Assembly (NCBI RefSeq): GCF_000185385.1
Contig: NZ_GL622296.1
Span: 573,165-627,940, forward strand
Length of the DNA stretch: 54,776 nt
Direction of reading: 5' to 3'
Source: Lachnoanaerobaculum saburreum DSM 3986
Lineage (GTDB): Bacteria > Bacillota > Clostridia > Lachnospirales > Lachnospiraceae
This document shows, piece by piece, positions 43,484 through 52,652 of the stretch. The notes under the pieces were generated by a model. The model was given only the letters and a program-made list of their open reading frames with translations, was not told the origin of the DNA and made no database searches. Made by a program: the position numbers and the translations under genes. Position 1 is the stretch's first letter, and every line of letters begins with the position of its first letter.

Positions 43484-44457
43484 TGAACTTAAAAAAGATT
43501 TTTTCAAACCAGCAGGCGGTAGTTATTGCTGCACTGGTATTGATATGTATAGTTTTTTCATTACTGACAAACAAGTTCTTACAACCTACAACATTTACCA
43601 ATATTTCAAAGTCGGCATACTATGTAGCATTTATGGCAATCGGAGTTACCTTTGTTATCGCTACAGGAGGAATTGACCTGTCAATAGGTACGGTAGCTAT
43701 ATGTTCCGCACTTATAGGCGGAACCTTTATGGAAAAGGGAACACCGATGTTTATTGTCATTTTGATAATGCTTGCGGTAGGTGGAATCTTCGGACTTATA
43801 AACGGTATTTTGGTATCACATTTTGAACTGCCGGCATTTATAGCCACTCTCGGAACTATGATGGTATCAAGAGGACTTGGTTCAATAGTGTCACAGACAA
43901 AGACAATCTCATTTCCACAGGGAAACAGTGCAGGTGCATGGTTTAGAGAGATATTTATGGTGACAAAAGACGGTGGCGTGCTGCCGAAGAACTTTCCTAC
44001 AGGATTTATACTTTTAGCGGTATGTGCTGTAGTAATGGCAATAGTGCTTAATAAGACAAGACTTGGAAGATATATACTTTCAATCGGCTCAAATAAAGAA
44101 GCTACCAGACTTTCAGGTATTGATGTAAAGAAATATGAGACTTTGGCATATGTGTTCTCAGGTCTGTTTGCGGCACTTGCAGGACTTGCATATGTAGCGG
44201 TATTCTCAACAGCACAGCCGAATACAGGTAACGGATTTGAGCTTGATGCTATCGCAGGTGTAGTTATCGGCGGTACATCACTTTCAGGCGGTGTAGGTTC
44301 AATAGTAGGAACCATAATCGGTGTATTTATTATGACAGTACTTAAGATCGGTTTCCCATATATCGGAGTACAGTCACACTATCAGCTCTTTATCACAGGA
44401 ATCATATTGGTATTCGCTGTGTATATGGATATCTTAAATAGAAAAAGAAAGGGTTAA
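43483..44457 (+). CDS. Sugar ABC transporter, permease (RbsC type)
   Basis: This 324-residue membrane protein has eight to ten helices and the family motif GGIDLSIGT near residue 60. VVIGGTSLSGGVGSIVGT in the C-terminal third is the conserved RbsC segment. The start overlaps the ATPase stop by one base. A single permease gene implies a homodimer. Confidence 0.92.
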   Translation: MNLKKIFSNQQAVVIAALVLICIVFSLLTNKFLQPTTFTNISKSAYYVAFMAIGVTFVIATGGIDLSIGTVAICSALIGGTFMEKGTPMFIVILIMLAVGGIFGLINGILVSHFELPAFIATLGTMMVSRGLGSIVSQTKTISFPQGNSAGAWFREIFMVTKDGGVLPKNFPTGFILLAVCAVVMAIVLNKTRLGRYILSIGSNKEATRLSGIDVKKYETLAYVFSGLFAALAGLAYVAVFSTAQPNTGNGFELDAIAGVVIGGTSLSGGVGSIVGTIIGVFIMTVLKIGFPYIGVQSHYQLFITGIILVFAVYMDILNRKRKG

Positions 44458-44470
44458 TAAGGAGGAAATT

Positions 44471-45592
44471 ATGAAGAAGAGATTTTTGGCAGTTGCAGTA
44501 GCAGGTTTGATGGCAATATCACTTGCAGGATGTGGAGGCGGCTCAAACAGCGGTTCAAGTGAGGCTGATAAGACCACAGCGGCAGCAGCGGACAGTTCAA
44601 AGGCAGATGCTTCAAAGACAGAGGCGAGTGCAGGCGGAAAGAAGATCAATGTTATTGCAAAGGGATTCCAGCATCAATTCTGGAAGGCTGTAGAAAAGGG
44701 AGCAATGCAGGCAGGTACTGAATTAGGTGCAGAAGTAACTTTCCAGGGACCTGACAATGAGTCTGCAATTGCACAGCAGATTGAGTACTTGGATGCGGCA
44801 ATTGCACAAAAACCGGCAGCTATATGCTTTGCGGCACTTGATACACAGGCAAGCTTAGGTTCAATTCAGACAGCAATGGATGCAGGCATTCCGATTATCG
44901 GTTTTGATTCAGGTGTTCCTGATGCACCGGCAGGAGCAATCAAGGCAAATGCATCTACAAACAACTTAGAGGCGGGAAAACTGGCAGCTGATGAGACATA
45001 CAAGCTTATCAAAGATAAGATTGACGGCGCTTCAGGTACAGTAAGAATCGGTGTTGTTGCACAGGAGTCAAACTCACAGTCAATTGTTGAGAGAACAAAG
45101 GGATTTGTTGAGGAGATGAAGAAGAATATCGGAGAAGATAAGGTTTCTGTAGAAGGACATGACAGCTTAAAGGCGGAAAAGAGCGGCGCTCCTGTAGTTA
45201 TTGATGTAGGTATCCCGGCAGAAGTAAAGGATGCGGATGCGGCAGCGGTGGCATCGGCAATCTTAGAGAAGTCAGACCTTATTGCAATCTACGGTTCAAA
45301 CGAGTTTGCAGCAAATGCAATCATTACAGCTAATGAAGGTCTTGATAAGATCGGTGACGGCAAAGTTGTTGCAGTAGGATTTGATGCAGGTAAGAAGCAG
45401 CTTCAAGCAATCAAAGACGGTTTATTTGCAGGCAGTGTAACACAGGATCCTGTTCAAATCGGATATAAGGCGGTAGAGCTTGCAGTAAAGGCTGCAAACG
45501 GTGAGAGTGTATCAGATGTTGATACAGGTGCATTATGGTATAACAAGGATAACATGGAAGATCCTAAGATTGCTCCATGTCTTTATGAATAG
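44471..45592 (+). CDS. Sugar-binding lipoprotein of the fucose importer
   Basis: This 373-residue periplasmic-binding-protein-like (Peripla_BP_4) lipoprotein has lipobox SLAGC with Cys21 and a Ser/Ala/Lys linker (22-58). The fold shows INVIAKGFQHQFWKAVEKGAM and the hinge strand IPIIGFDSGVP. GGAGG precedes ATG 44471. Context supports L-fucose as ligand. The final section DTGALWYNKDNMEDP is usual for the family. Confidence 0.92.
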   Translation: MKKRFLAVAVAGLMAISLAGCGGGSNSGSSEADKTTAAAADSSKADASKTEASAGGKKINVIAKGFQHQFWKAVEKGAMQAGTELGAEVTFQGPDNESAIAQQIEYLDAAIAQKPAAICFAALDTQASLGSIQTAMDAGIPIIGFDSGVPDAPAGAIKANASTNNLEAGKLAADETYKLIKDKIDGASGTVRIGVVAQESNSQSIVERTKGFVEEMKKNIGEDKVSVEGHDSLKAEKSGAPVVIDVGIPAEVKDADAAAVASAILEKSDLIAIYGSNEFAANAIITANEGLDKIGDGKVVAVGFDAGKKQLQAIKDGLFAGSVTQDPVQIGYKAVELAVKAANGESVSDVDTGALWYNKDNMEDPKIAPCLYE

Positions 45593-45600
45593 AGGCGTTT

Positions 45601-46032
45601 ATGCTGAAAGGTATACCTAAAATAATTTCACCGGAACTTTTGAAATACCTTTGTGAAATGGGTCATTCTGACAGGCTTGTAATTGCGGACGGCAATTTCC
45701 CCACACATAGTGTGGGGAAGAATGCCCATATCATAAGGATGGACGGTCATGGAGTATGTGAGATACTTGATGCGATTTTGAAGCTTTTCCCGCTTGATAC
45801 TTATGACGAACATCCGGTAAGAATAATGGAAAAGGTACCGGGAGATACTGTAGAAACACCTATTTGGGATGAGTTTAAGAAGATAGTGTCAAAATATGAC
45901 AATAGAGAAGATATAATGGGTGGAATTGAAAGATTTCAGTTTTATGAGGAAGCAAGAAAAGCATATTTGATAATTGCCACATCGGAAGAAGCGCTGTATG
46001 GCAATATAATGTTACAAAAGGGCGTTGTATAA
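45601..46032 (+). CDS. fucU: L-fucose mutarotase
   Basis: FucU (RbsD/FucU fold) interconverts alpha and beta anomers of L-fucose. The opening MLKGIPKIISPELLKYLCEMGHSD and ADGNFPTHSVG with the catalytic His are diagnostic, and the length of 143 residues is normal. Positions 45697-45719 form a perfect 10-bp hairpin with a 3-base loop within the coding sequence. It starts 9 bp after the binding protein. Confidence 0.93.
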   Translation: MLKGIPKIISPELLKYLCEMGHSDRLVIADGNFPTHSVGKNAHIIRMDGHGVCEILDAILKLFPLDTYDEHPVRIMEKVPGDTVETPIWDEFKKIVSKYDNREDIMGGIERFQFYEEARKAYLIIATSEEALYGNIMLQKGVV

Positions 46033-46052
46033 CAAAATTAGGGGGATTCATT

Positions 46053-47201
46053 ATGGCTAACAAAATTGTATTAAACGAGACATCTTATCATGGAAAGGGC
46101 GCAATCTTAAATGTTCCGGCAGAGGCAAAGCTTCGCGGATTTAAGAAGGCGTTTATCTGTTCGGATCCTGATCTTGTTAAGTTTAATGTAACAAAGAAGG
46201 TTACTGATTTACTTGATAAAGAGGGACTTGAGTATGAATTGTATTCCAATATCAAGGCAAATCCTACTATTGAGAATGTTCAAACCGGAGTGGAAGCTTT
46301 CAAAAAATCAGGAGCGGACTATATAATAGCTATCGGCGGAGGCTCATCTATGGATACCTCAAAGGCTGTCGGTATAATCATTGCAAATCCTGAGTTTGAA
46401 GATGTAAGAAGTCTTGAGGGACTTTCACCTACAAAGAATCCAAGCGTTCCGATATTTGCAATACCTACCACAGCAGGTACGGCGGCAGAGGTAACTATAA
46501 ACTATGTTATTACAGATGTTGAGAAGAAAAGAAAATTTGTCTGTGTAGATGCACATGATATTCCTGTAGTGGCATTTGTAGATCCTGATATGATGTCAAG
46601 TATGCCGAAAGGGCTTACAGCATCAACGGGTATGGATGCACTTACACATGCTATAGAGGGATATACTACAAAGGGTGCTAATGTAATTACAGATATGTTT
46701 AACTTAAAGGCTATTGAGCTTATAGCAAAATCACTTCGCGGTGCGGTAGAAAACACTGCCGAGGGTAGAGAAGGTATGGCTGTAGGTCAGTATCTTACAG
46801 GAATGGGATTTTCAAACTGTGGACTTGGTATAGTTCATTCAATGGCACATGGGCTGGGTGCATTATATGATACACCTCATGGAGTGGCAAATGCTATCAT
46901 CCTTCCTACAGTTATGGAATATAATGCAGATGCGGTCGGCGAGAAACTCAGAGATGTAGCTAAGGCTATGGGAGTGGAAGGCACAGAGAAAATGAGCGAA
47001 GCGGAGTATAAAAAGGCTGCTGTGGATGCTGTAAAGAAGCTTTCAGAGGATGTAGGTATTCCGAAGGATTTGAAAGAAATTGTAAAACCTGAGGATGTGG
47101 ACTTCTTGTCACAGTCGGCTATGGATGATGCTTGCAGACCGGGCAATCCGAGAGATCCGAAGTTTGAAGAGATTAAAGAATTATTCTTAAGTTTGATGTA
47201 A
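46053..47201 (+). CDS. fucO: Lactaldehyde reductase (iron alcohol dehydrogenase)
   Basis: FucO reduces L-lactaldehyde to 1,2-propanediol with NADH, the end of anaerobic fucose breakdown. It is a group III iron alcohol dehydrogenase of 382 residues with GGGSSMDTSKAVG and PTTAGTAAEVT, and metal ligands in GMDALTHAIEGY and VHSMAHGLGALYDTPHG. It is the last gene of the operon, before a strong terminator. The propanediol is presumably excreted, since no pdu genes are seen here. Confidence 0.93.
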   Translation: MANKIVLNETSYHGKGAILNVPAEAKLRGFKKAFICSDPDLVKFNVTKKVTDLLDKEGLEYELYSNIKANPTIENVQTGVEAFKKSGADYIIAIGGGSSMDTSKAVGIIIANPEFEDVRSLEGLSPTKNPSVPIFAIPTTAGTAAEVTINYVITDVEKKRKFVCVDAHDIPVVAFVDPDMMSSMPKGLTASTGMDALTHAIEGYTTKGANVITDMFNLKAIELIAKSLRGAVENTAEGREGMAVGQYLTGMGFSNCGLGIVHSMAHGLGALYDTPHGVANAIILPTVMEYNADAVGEKLRDVAKAMGVEGTEKMSEAEYKKAAVDAVKKLSEDVGIPKDLKEIVKPEDVDFLSQSAMDDACRPGNPRDPKFEEIKELFLSLM

Positions 47202-47223
47202 TTGATATCTTCTATATTATTTT

Positions 47224-47260
47224 AAAGCAAAGGGCATAGTAATGCCCTTTGCTTTACTTA
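47224..47260. terminator. Strong bidirectional terminator
   Basis: A perfect 14-bp inverted repeat, AAAGCAAAGGGCAT (47224-47237) with ATGCCCTTTGCTTT (47242-47255), has a 4-nt loop and serves the convergent fucO and permease genes. Confidence 0.9.
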
Positions 47261-47272
47261 TTACAATGTTAT

Positions 47273-48655
47273 TTACCTATGTTTTGTGCTTGAGATTATA
47301 TAGCAGACAATACCAAGCAGTATCCATAATGCTGCGATTATAAGTTCTTCTTTAGAAAATCCTGACGGTAATCCGGGCAAATAAAGTATAAGCATAGCAC
47401 CGGTCAAAATAACCGCCATGGTTCCTACAAGTTTTGGGAATCTGACCTTGTAAGGTCTTTTCATATCAGGTTCATTTTTCCGCAGAAGAATAAAAGAGAG
47501 TGCAACAAAAAAGTATGCAAGTACAGCACCGAAACTTCCTACATTTGTAAGCCATGTAAGCATTTGATGTCCGAAGAACGGAGCCGTCATTGAAAGTACA
47601 CCTATAAAAATTATTGAAATATAAGGTGTTTTATATTTTTTATGTAGCTTTGAAAAAACTCCCGGTATAAGATTGATTTGAGATAAGGCAAATATGGCTC
47701 TGCTTCCACCTATAAAAAAAGAATTCCAACTGCTGAGTATACCGGCAACACCTCCGATTATAACAATATCCGCCGCAACTTTTTGATTATTACAAAGTTT
47801 TCTCATAGCATCTGCTGTCACAAGTTTTGCTGAAAGCATTTCATCGGCATTCATAGCAAGTGAGACGGCAAAAATTATCGCAATATACCAAACTGCCGCC
47901 ATAGCAATAGAAAAAATCATTATCTTTCCGACTTTTTTGAACGGAACATTGATCTCCTCTGCGGCCTGCGGTATTACACCGAATCCCAAAAACATAAAAG
48001 GTGTCATTACCGTAACACTTAAAATCCCTTTATAGCCGTCTTCAAATAAGGGATTCATGTTATTTACATTTCCCTTTGCAACAGATAGGGCAATCAAAGC
48101 AACACCTATAAGTGCAATTATATATGTCAACAGATTTTGCACCTTTGCAACCGCTTCCACACCCCTGATATTTAACACGGTAATTATAAGTGCTGAGGCC
48201 GAACCGACGGCAACCCAGGATGCATGCACATCAAAGCCTGCTATAGTATACATATATCCCTTCATCATATGCGGAAATATATATTGCAATACTGAAGGCA
48301 GGGCGCAGGCTTCAAAAGCTACAACACCTATATAACTTAATATAATTCCCCAAGTGCAAATAAACGATCCTGTCTTGCCCATTGCTCTCATGCTGAATTG
48401 CTGTTCTCCTCCTGTAAAAGGCATTGCACTTGTAAGCTCCGCATAAACCAATCCCTCAAATATAATCATACAGGCGGCTATCAAAAAAGATATCATAGCT
48501 CCTAAAGACCCTGCACTGTTTACCCATGAACCTACCAACACTACCCAGCCCCAGCCAATCATTGCACCGAAAGCTATTGCAAAAACATCCCTTTCTTTTA
48601 AAATCCTGTCAAACCGATTTACTTCACTGTCAATGACTTTCTTTTCATTATTCAC
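47273..48655 (-). CDS. APC-superfamily amino-acid permease
   Basis: This 460-residue transporter has about twelve transmembrane helices. AIAFGAMIGWGWVVLVGSW in helix 1 is the APC substrate and sodium site, and the C-terminal region with DMKRPYKVRFPK is typical. GTG 48655 is preferred because GGAGG lies 5 bp upstream; a TTG at 48682 extends the frame without one. The substrate is not deducible; amino acid or polyamine is likely. Confidence 0.88.
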   Translation of the reverse strand: MNNEKKVIDSEVNRFDRILKERDVFAIAFGAMIGWGWVVLVGSWVNSAGSLGAMISFLIAACMIIFEGLVYAELTSAMPFTGGEQQFSMRAMGKTGSFICTWGIILSYIGVVAFEACALPSVLQYIFPHMMKGYMYTIAGFDVHASWVAVGSASALIITVLNIRGVEAVAKVQNLLTYIIALIGVALIALSVAKGNVNNMNPLFEDGYKGILSVTVMTPFMFLGFGVIPQAAEEINVPFKKVGKIMIFSIAMAAVWYIAIIFAVSLAMNADEMLSAKLVTADAMRKLCNNQKVAADIVIIGGVAGILSSWNSFFIGGSRAIFALSQINLIPGVFSKLHKKYKTPYISIIFIGVLSMTAPFFGHQMLTWLTNVGSFGAVLAYFFVALSFILLRKNEPDMKRPYKVRFPKLVGTMAVILTGAMLILYLPGLPSGFSKEELIIAALWILLGIVCYIISSTKHR

Positions 48656-48734
48656 GATTACCTCCAATAACTGAATATTCAACCAAATATTTTAATTGTT
48701 TCAAAAGATTTATATAAGATAACTGACTACAATT

Positions 48735-48763
48735 ATAATATCAATAAATTTTAATATAAGCAA
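48735..48763 (-). promoter_or_regulatory. Promoter of the APC permease
   Basis: On the minus strand TTGCTT (48763-48758) and TATTAT (48740-48735) are separated by 17 bp. Confidence 0.55.
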
Positions 48764-48815
48764 TACCGATATCAAATATATGGCTCCGGAAATAAAAAAT
48801 GCCTAAAGATTGTTT

Positions 48816-48869
48816 CTTATTTTTTATAGTTTCTAAGTAAAATCTATGGTGGTGAATAATTCAGGATAA
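48816..48869. repeat. Left copy of a 54-bp inverted repeat
   Basis: This copy matches the reverse complement of 53456-53509 at about 48 of 54 positions. Read on the minus strand it carries the codons Y-P-E-L-F-T-T-I-D-F-T-stop, the same tail as the gene fragment at the right copy. Together the copies bracket about 4.6 kb. Confidence 0.8.
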
Positions 48870-48876
48870 GAGTATA

Positions 48877-49188
48877 ATGTTATATGAAGATGGTCATATG
48901 GCAAAGTCTGAAAAAATACAAGGTGAAGATGGGAAAATATATGATATTGATGAAAATAGAGTTTGCAGTAATAACTCTAATTCAGCAGAAGATGAATGGA
49001 ATAGAAAGATAGACAATTTTATAAATATTGCACTTAATGAAAGAGTTGAGAACACCGGTTTTATTGAGAATCAAGTAAAGAAAATGAAAAGAAAAAGGAG
49101 AATTGGATGTATTTTGATGGATTTTGCAACAATGGAGGTGCTGATTATTGAGATATACCAAATAGCTCATCATGGAGAGGAGGAGAAA
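48877..49188 (+). other. Open frame upstream of the first YARHG gene, unclear status
   Basis: A 104-codon open stretch, with possible starts at 48877 and 48898 (MAKSEKIQGEDGKIYDID), runs in frame into the YARHG lipoprotein with no stop. It has no strong ribosome binding site. Its last 30 codons look less like protein than an alternative frame there, which reads YFDGFCNNGGADY and then stops. It may be the decayed end of a separate small gene that happens to be open into the next, or a long N-terminal extension. No family is recognised. Confidence 0.4.
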
Positions 49189-50193
49189 GTGAAATATAAA
49201 AAATTATATATAGTTTTTATAATACTTTTAATATTGTGTCTTAGTTGTGGATGTAGGACAAATTTACATGCAAAGGGAGAAAGGTTTATTGATTACAATG
49301 ATGGTGTGGAAACGCTTTCTAATGAAGAGGCTATAAATCTTGTAAAGGAAATCACAGCTTTTATGGATACCGGTATAGAAACCGGTGAAGATGTTGAAGG
49401 TTTGAACGGGGAGAACTTTGCCTATTTTAAGAACAAAGAAGATGAAAACACCTTGGAAATATATCACAGAAATTATATAAAAGATTCTGCCTATGAATAT
49501 TTGACGGGTATGTATAAAATTACCGGATTTAGAGAAAGAATGGGAAAAGCAAAAAAAAATCTTAACAGTGGTTATATCAGATATAAGTTAAACAGTACAG
49601 GAGATTTTTATATTTTGTCAAGAGAAGACAACGAGATATGTATTGAGGCGATTTTCAATAAGGACAGTAGTCTTGGAGAGGGTATGCCGGATACAGATAA
49701 GGGACAGATATTTCTCACTTTATGTGACGACAATAAATGGAGAATATCTAGGATTTCTCAATGGTATGATGATTTGGTATTCTATGAATTGGAGGAATAT
49801 ATAGACGAATTTTTTGACACTCAAAATAATATAAAAGAAGATTACGAAGCTTTTATTAAGGAATATGGGTATGATAAAAATGGAAATAAAATACCTATGC
49901 AGGTTTTGAGATATCTTCCAAAAGATGAAATTTTGATAAATAGTGGTTCCGGTTCGTTGGAAGAATTTGGTAATATGTACATATTAAGAATTCTTTCTAA
50001 GCTTGCAACACATTTAGTTTATGAAGAGATTTATGCAAGGCATGGGAAAATATATCCGAAATATTCCATAGAATATAATTATTTCAACGGATTGGACTGG
50101 TATAAAGAAAATAAAGAATTCAGTGAAAATGATTTAAGTGATATTGAAAGACATAATTTGGAGATTATAAAGGCACACTTGGAAGAATTTTAG
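49189..50193 (+). CDS. YARHG-domain lipoprotein, copy 1
   Basis: This 334-residue protein begins at GTG 49189, directly after the strong site GAGAGGAGGAGAAA. Its N-terminus, KYKKLYIVFIILLILCLSCGC, is a signal sequence with likely lipidated Cys20 or Cys22 and aligns with the start of the next gene. The body is shared with copy 2 (LVKEITAFMD, EIYHRNYIKDSAYEYL, CDDNKWRISRISQW). The last 70 residues form the YARHG domain (YARHGKIYPKYS and DWYKENKEFSENDLSDIE), a presumed extracellular module of unknown role in Firmicutes. Function is unknown. Confidence 0.8.
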   Translation: MKYKKLYIVFIILLILCLSCGCRTNLHAKGERFIDYNDGVETLSNEEAINLVKEITAFMDTGIETGEDVEGLNGENFAYFKNKEDENTLEIYHRNYIKDSAYEYLTGMYKITGFRERMGKAKKNLNSGYIRYKLNSTGDFYILSREDNEICIEAIFNKDSSLGEGMPDTDKGQIFLTLCDDNKWRISRISQWYDDLVFYELEEYIDEFFDTQNNIKEDYEAFIKEYGYDKNGNKIPMQVLRYLPKDEILINSGSGSLEEFGNMYILRILSKLATHLVYEEIYARHGKIYPKYSIEYNYFNGLDWYKENKEFSENDLSDIERHNLEIIKAHLEEF

Positions 50194-50204
50194 GAGAAGA
50201 GAGT

Positions 50205-51194
50205 ATGAAATATAAATTATTAAGCGTATTTTGTATAAGTTTTATATTACTTTTTGTATTTAAAGTCAAAACCGTTGCCATTGAAAATAAAGATAACAAT
50301 TCTGAAATGAGTGATGAAAGAGTTATAGAGATTATTAAAGAAATTTCTGATTTTATGGACTCTAGAGAAAAACTTGGTGTTGAAATATCATATAGAGAGT
50401 CGGATGGATATCATGATTATTATTTTGAAAATCCTGAGGATGATGAAAAACTGTATATATATCATAGAGATTATATTAAGGATGAGGCATACCACTATCT
50501 GTGTAAGATGTATGATATAGGATTTTATAGGGGAAGGAACACACAGTCGGGAGAATCCAGAAGTGGATTAAGTAATTATATGTACTATAAAATTGATACA
50601 AATGGTAAGTTTTATTTAAAGAATAGAGATGAAAAAAATATATGTGTGCAAATACAATTTATAAAAAGTGAAATCTTAGCTGAGAATATGCCCCAAATCA
50701 GTGAGGGTGAGGTGTATTTTGAACTGTGTGAGGATAATAAATGGAGAATATCTAAAGTTTCTCAATGGCTTAATGATTTGGCATACTATGATTTGGGATA
50801 TGAAATGAAGGTATTTTTTGATCCTGAATATAATTCACTACTCGAGTATGAGGAATTTATAGAAAAATACAGTTATGACTCAAAAGGTAATCGAATCAGT
50901 ATGTATATAAGTACAGATGATAATGATGAGATTTTTCATGGAAGTGATACAGAACTTATTAGTGAATCATCAAATTTAGAAAAGCTGAAAAAACTTTCTA
51001 AGTTGGCGGCATGTATGGCTCGTGAAGAGATATATGCAAGACATGGAAAGATATACCCCAAGTTTAGTACGGAATTTAACTATTTTATAAGAAAAATATG
51101 GTATGAGAAAAATGAAAATTTCAGTGAGAATGATTTAAGTGATATTGAAAAAGAAAATATAAAGATAATTTCTGAATATATTAAAAGCTTTTAG
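50205..51194 (+). CDS. YARHG-domain secreted protein, copy 2
   Basis: This 329-residue paralogue of the previous gene starts 11 bp after it with a GGAGAAGAG site. It has a signal peptide (1-26) without a clear lipobox, so it is secreted or held by the helix. It shares the central DNKWRISKVSQWLNDLAYYDLG segment and the C-terminal YARHGKIYPKFS/ENDLSDIE domain with copy 1. It is a tandem duplication. The loss of the lipid site separates the two in location. Confidence 0.82.
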   Translation: MKYKLLSVFCISFILLFVFKVKTVAIENKDNNSEMSDERVIEIIKEISDFMDSREKLGVEISYRESDGYHDYYFENPEDDEKLYIYHRDYIKDEAYHYLCKMYDIGFYRGRNTQSGESRSGLSNYMYYKIDTNGKFYLKNRDEKNICVQIQFIKSEILAENMPQISEGEVYFELCEDNKWRISKVSQWLNDLAYYDLGYEMKVFFDPEYNSLLEYEEFIEKYSYDSKGNRISMYISTDDNDEIFHGSDTELISESSNLEKLKKLSKLAACMAREEIYARHGKIYPKFSTEFNYFIRKIWYEKNENFSENDLSDIEKENIKIISEYIKSF

Positions 51195-51252
51195 CAGATA
51201 TTTAGAAGTTGATTTGCTACTTAATGCAAGAAAAAATAATACATGGAGGTGT

Positions 51253-51708
51253 ATGGTGAGAGCGGAACTTTTAGAAACAGTCGGTTTTGAGTTTATTGAT
51301 ATACAGGAATTTTATTCAGAACTTTTGCCTAATAAACATGGTAGGGCAATTATCGGAGGTACTATAAGTGGTGCGAACAAAGAAGAATACTTATCATCCG
51401 GAGGAAAGCTGACACAAATAATTACTAAAACTGATGAAGACAAGAGTATAGTGCTGTTTTGCAGAATTGTTACTTCCTGTAATATAAAAAGTAACGGAGA
51501 TGTTCAATATATGACTCCAGGCTTGATGACACAAAGTATACTTATGGATGGGAAAAAGCATATAAGAACATTTCAAAATAAAGGAACTGATTACAGAGAT
51601 ATTATTGATATTATCATAGAAAATTATAATAACAGTGCATTTATAATGACTTCAGGTGATGATTTGATGACGGTACGAAAAAAGTTATATACGAAGATGA
51701 TTTTTTAA
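51253..51708 (+). pseudogene. Truncated VgrG/Pvc8-like spike protein, N-terminal part
   Basis: The preserved part (about 130 residues from ATG 51253, GGAGG 3 bp before) resembles the N-terminal barrel of VgrG/Pvc8/gpD spike proteins of contractile injection systems: HGRAIIGGTISG, LFCRIVTSCNIK, and SILMDGKKHIRTFQNKGTDYRDIIDIIIENY. After about 51655 the frame leaves the family and stops at 51708, where a remnant of the downstream paralogue family begins in another frame. The rest of the spike is absent. It is a recombination scar, probably non-functional. The match is from memory of the family, not a search. Confidence 0.65.
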
Positions 51709-51743
51709 ACTTACCAATACTATTTAAAGATAATAGACTATAA
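51663..51743 (+). pseudogene. C-terminal remnant of the membrane-paralogue family (copy 0)
   Basis: In the frame FDDGTKKVIYEDDFLNLPIL...FKDNRL-stop this stretch matches the last 26 residues of the intact gene at 51853 (GDGTEKVMYENDTLNLAMLFKDNSR). It overlaps the end of the spike fragment in a different frame. It marks a deletion fusing a spike gene to a member of the array. Confidence 0.8.
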
Positions 51744-51852
51744 CTATTTATAGTCAAAAAATTTAAAGTTGCAGTAGTGTAGAAAATGCTTTTCAACACT
51801 ATTGGCGGTGTGTATTGTAAAAATAACTGTTAACATTGAGCAGAGGCAAAAA

Positions 51853-52509
51853 ATGGAGAGCTATATGCATAAAAAAATAAATGTGGCTATATTATTGATA
51901 TCAATATGTTTAGTATTTATATTTATTTATGTAGAACATACAAATAGTAAAAGAAAGGAAAATGCATTGAGATATTATAATCAAATCATACCAATAATAA
52001 CTTTGGCTGATGTATTAGATGCAGACTTAGAGTATAGTGACAATTATGGTAATAAAGGTATATTAAAAGGTAGAAAAGGAAATTTAACAAGAAGAGTGAG
52101 TGATGATATAATGGATTATATTACCAAGCAAAATAATCATATGTATGAATACAGAATAATAGAATCTGAAAGTATTTTGAAATATATAGGTAATTTTAAT
52201 AATAATATGAAAAATATCAGAATCTCGAGAAGCGACATGAAAGATGGATGTATAGTTAAAAAGACAATATCTGAGGGAGAGGGATTGGGAGAGTTTCATG
52301 AGTGTAATGATTTAAGTGCATTGATTGATTATATGAGTAGTAAAACTGCTGATGGAGAGTATTTTATAGAAGTGTTGGATGTTATAGGAGTGAATGGGTC
52401 AGACATACTGGGTAGGATAGTATATATATTAGGCGACGGAACAGAGAAAGTTATGTATGAGAATGACACTTTAAATCTTGCTATGTTGTTTAAAGATAAT
52501 AGTAGGTAA
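51853..52509 (+). CDS. Membrane-anchored paralogue, copy 1, unknown function
   Basis: This 218-residue protein has an N-terminal transmembrane helix (about 9-27) followed by a soluble domain. ATG 51853 is 6 bp after AGAGG and gives the same length as its siblings; ATG 51865 is an alternative. Shared blocks are ALRYYNQIIPIITLADVL, DYITKQNNHMYEYRIIES, KKTISEGEGLGEFHE and EKVMYENDTLNLAMLFKD. The domain probably faces outside. I know no family for it. Tandem copies and decayed relatives suggest an immunity or self-recognition role, which is inference. Confidence 0.78.
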   Translation: MESYMHKKINVAILLISICLVFIFIYVEHTNSKRKENALRYYNQIIPIITLADVLDADLEYSDNYGNKGILKGRKGNLTRRVSDDIMDYITKQNNHMYEYRIIESESILKYIGNFNNNMKNIRISRSDMKDGCIVKKTISEGEGLGEFHECNDLSALIDYMSSKTADGEYFIEVLDVIGVNGSDILGRIVYILGDGTEKVMYENDTLNLAMLFKDNSR

Positions 52510-52652
52510 TATTTGAATATTTATTTTGCTGATAACACAATTAAGTCATAGTATTTTAAGGGATAGTATTTTTAGTGTATATTAAGGACATGATAAAACA
52601 GTTTTGATTAAATATTACAATACTATGGAAATATTTTAGCTAAGGAGAATAT

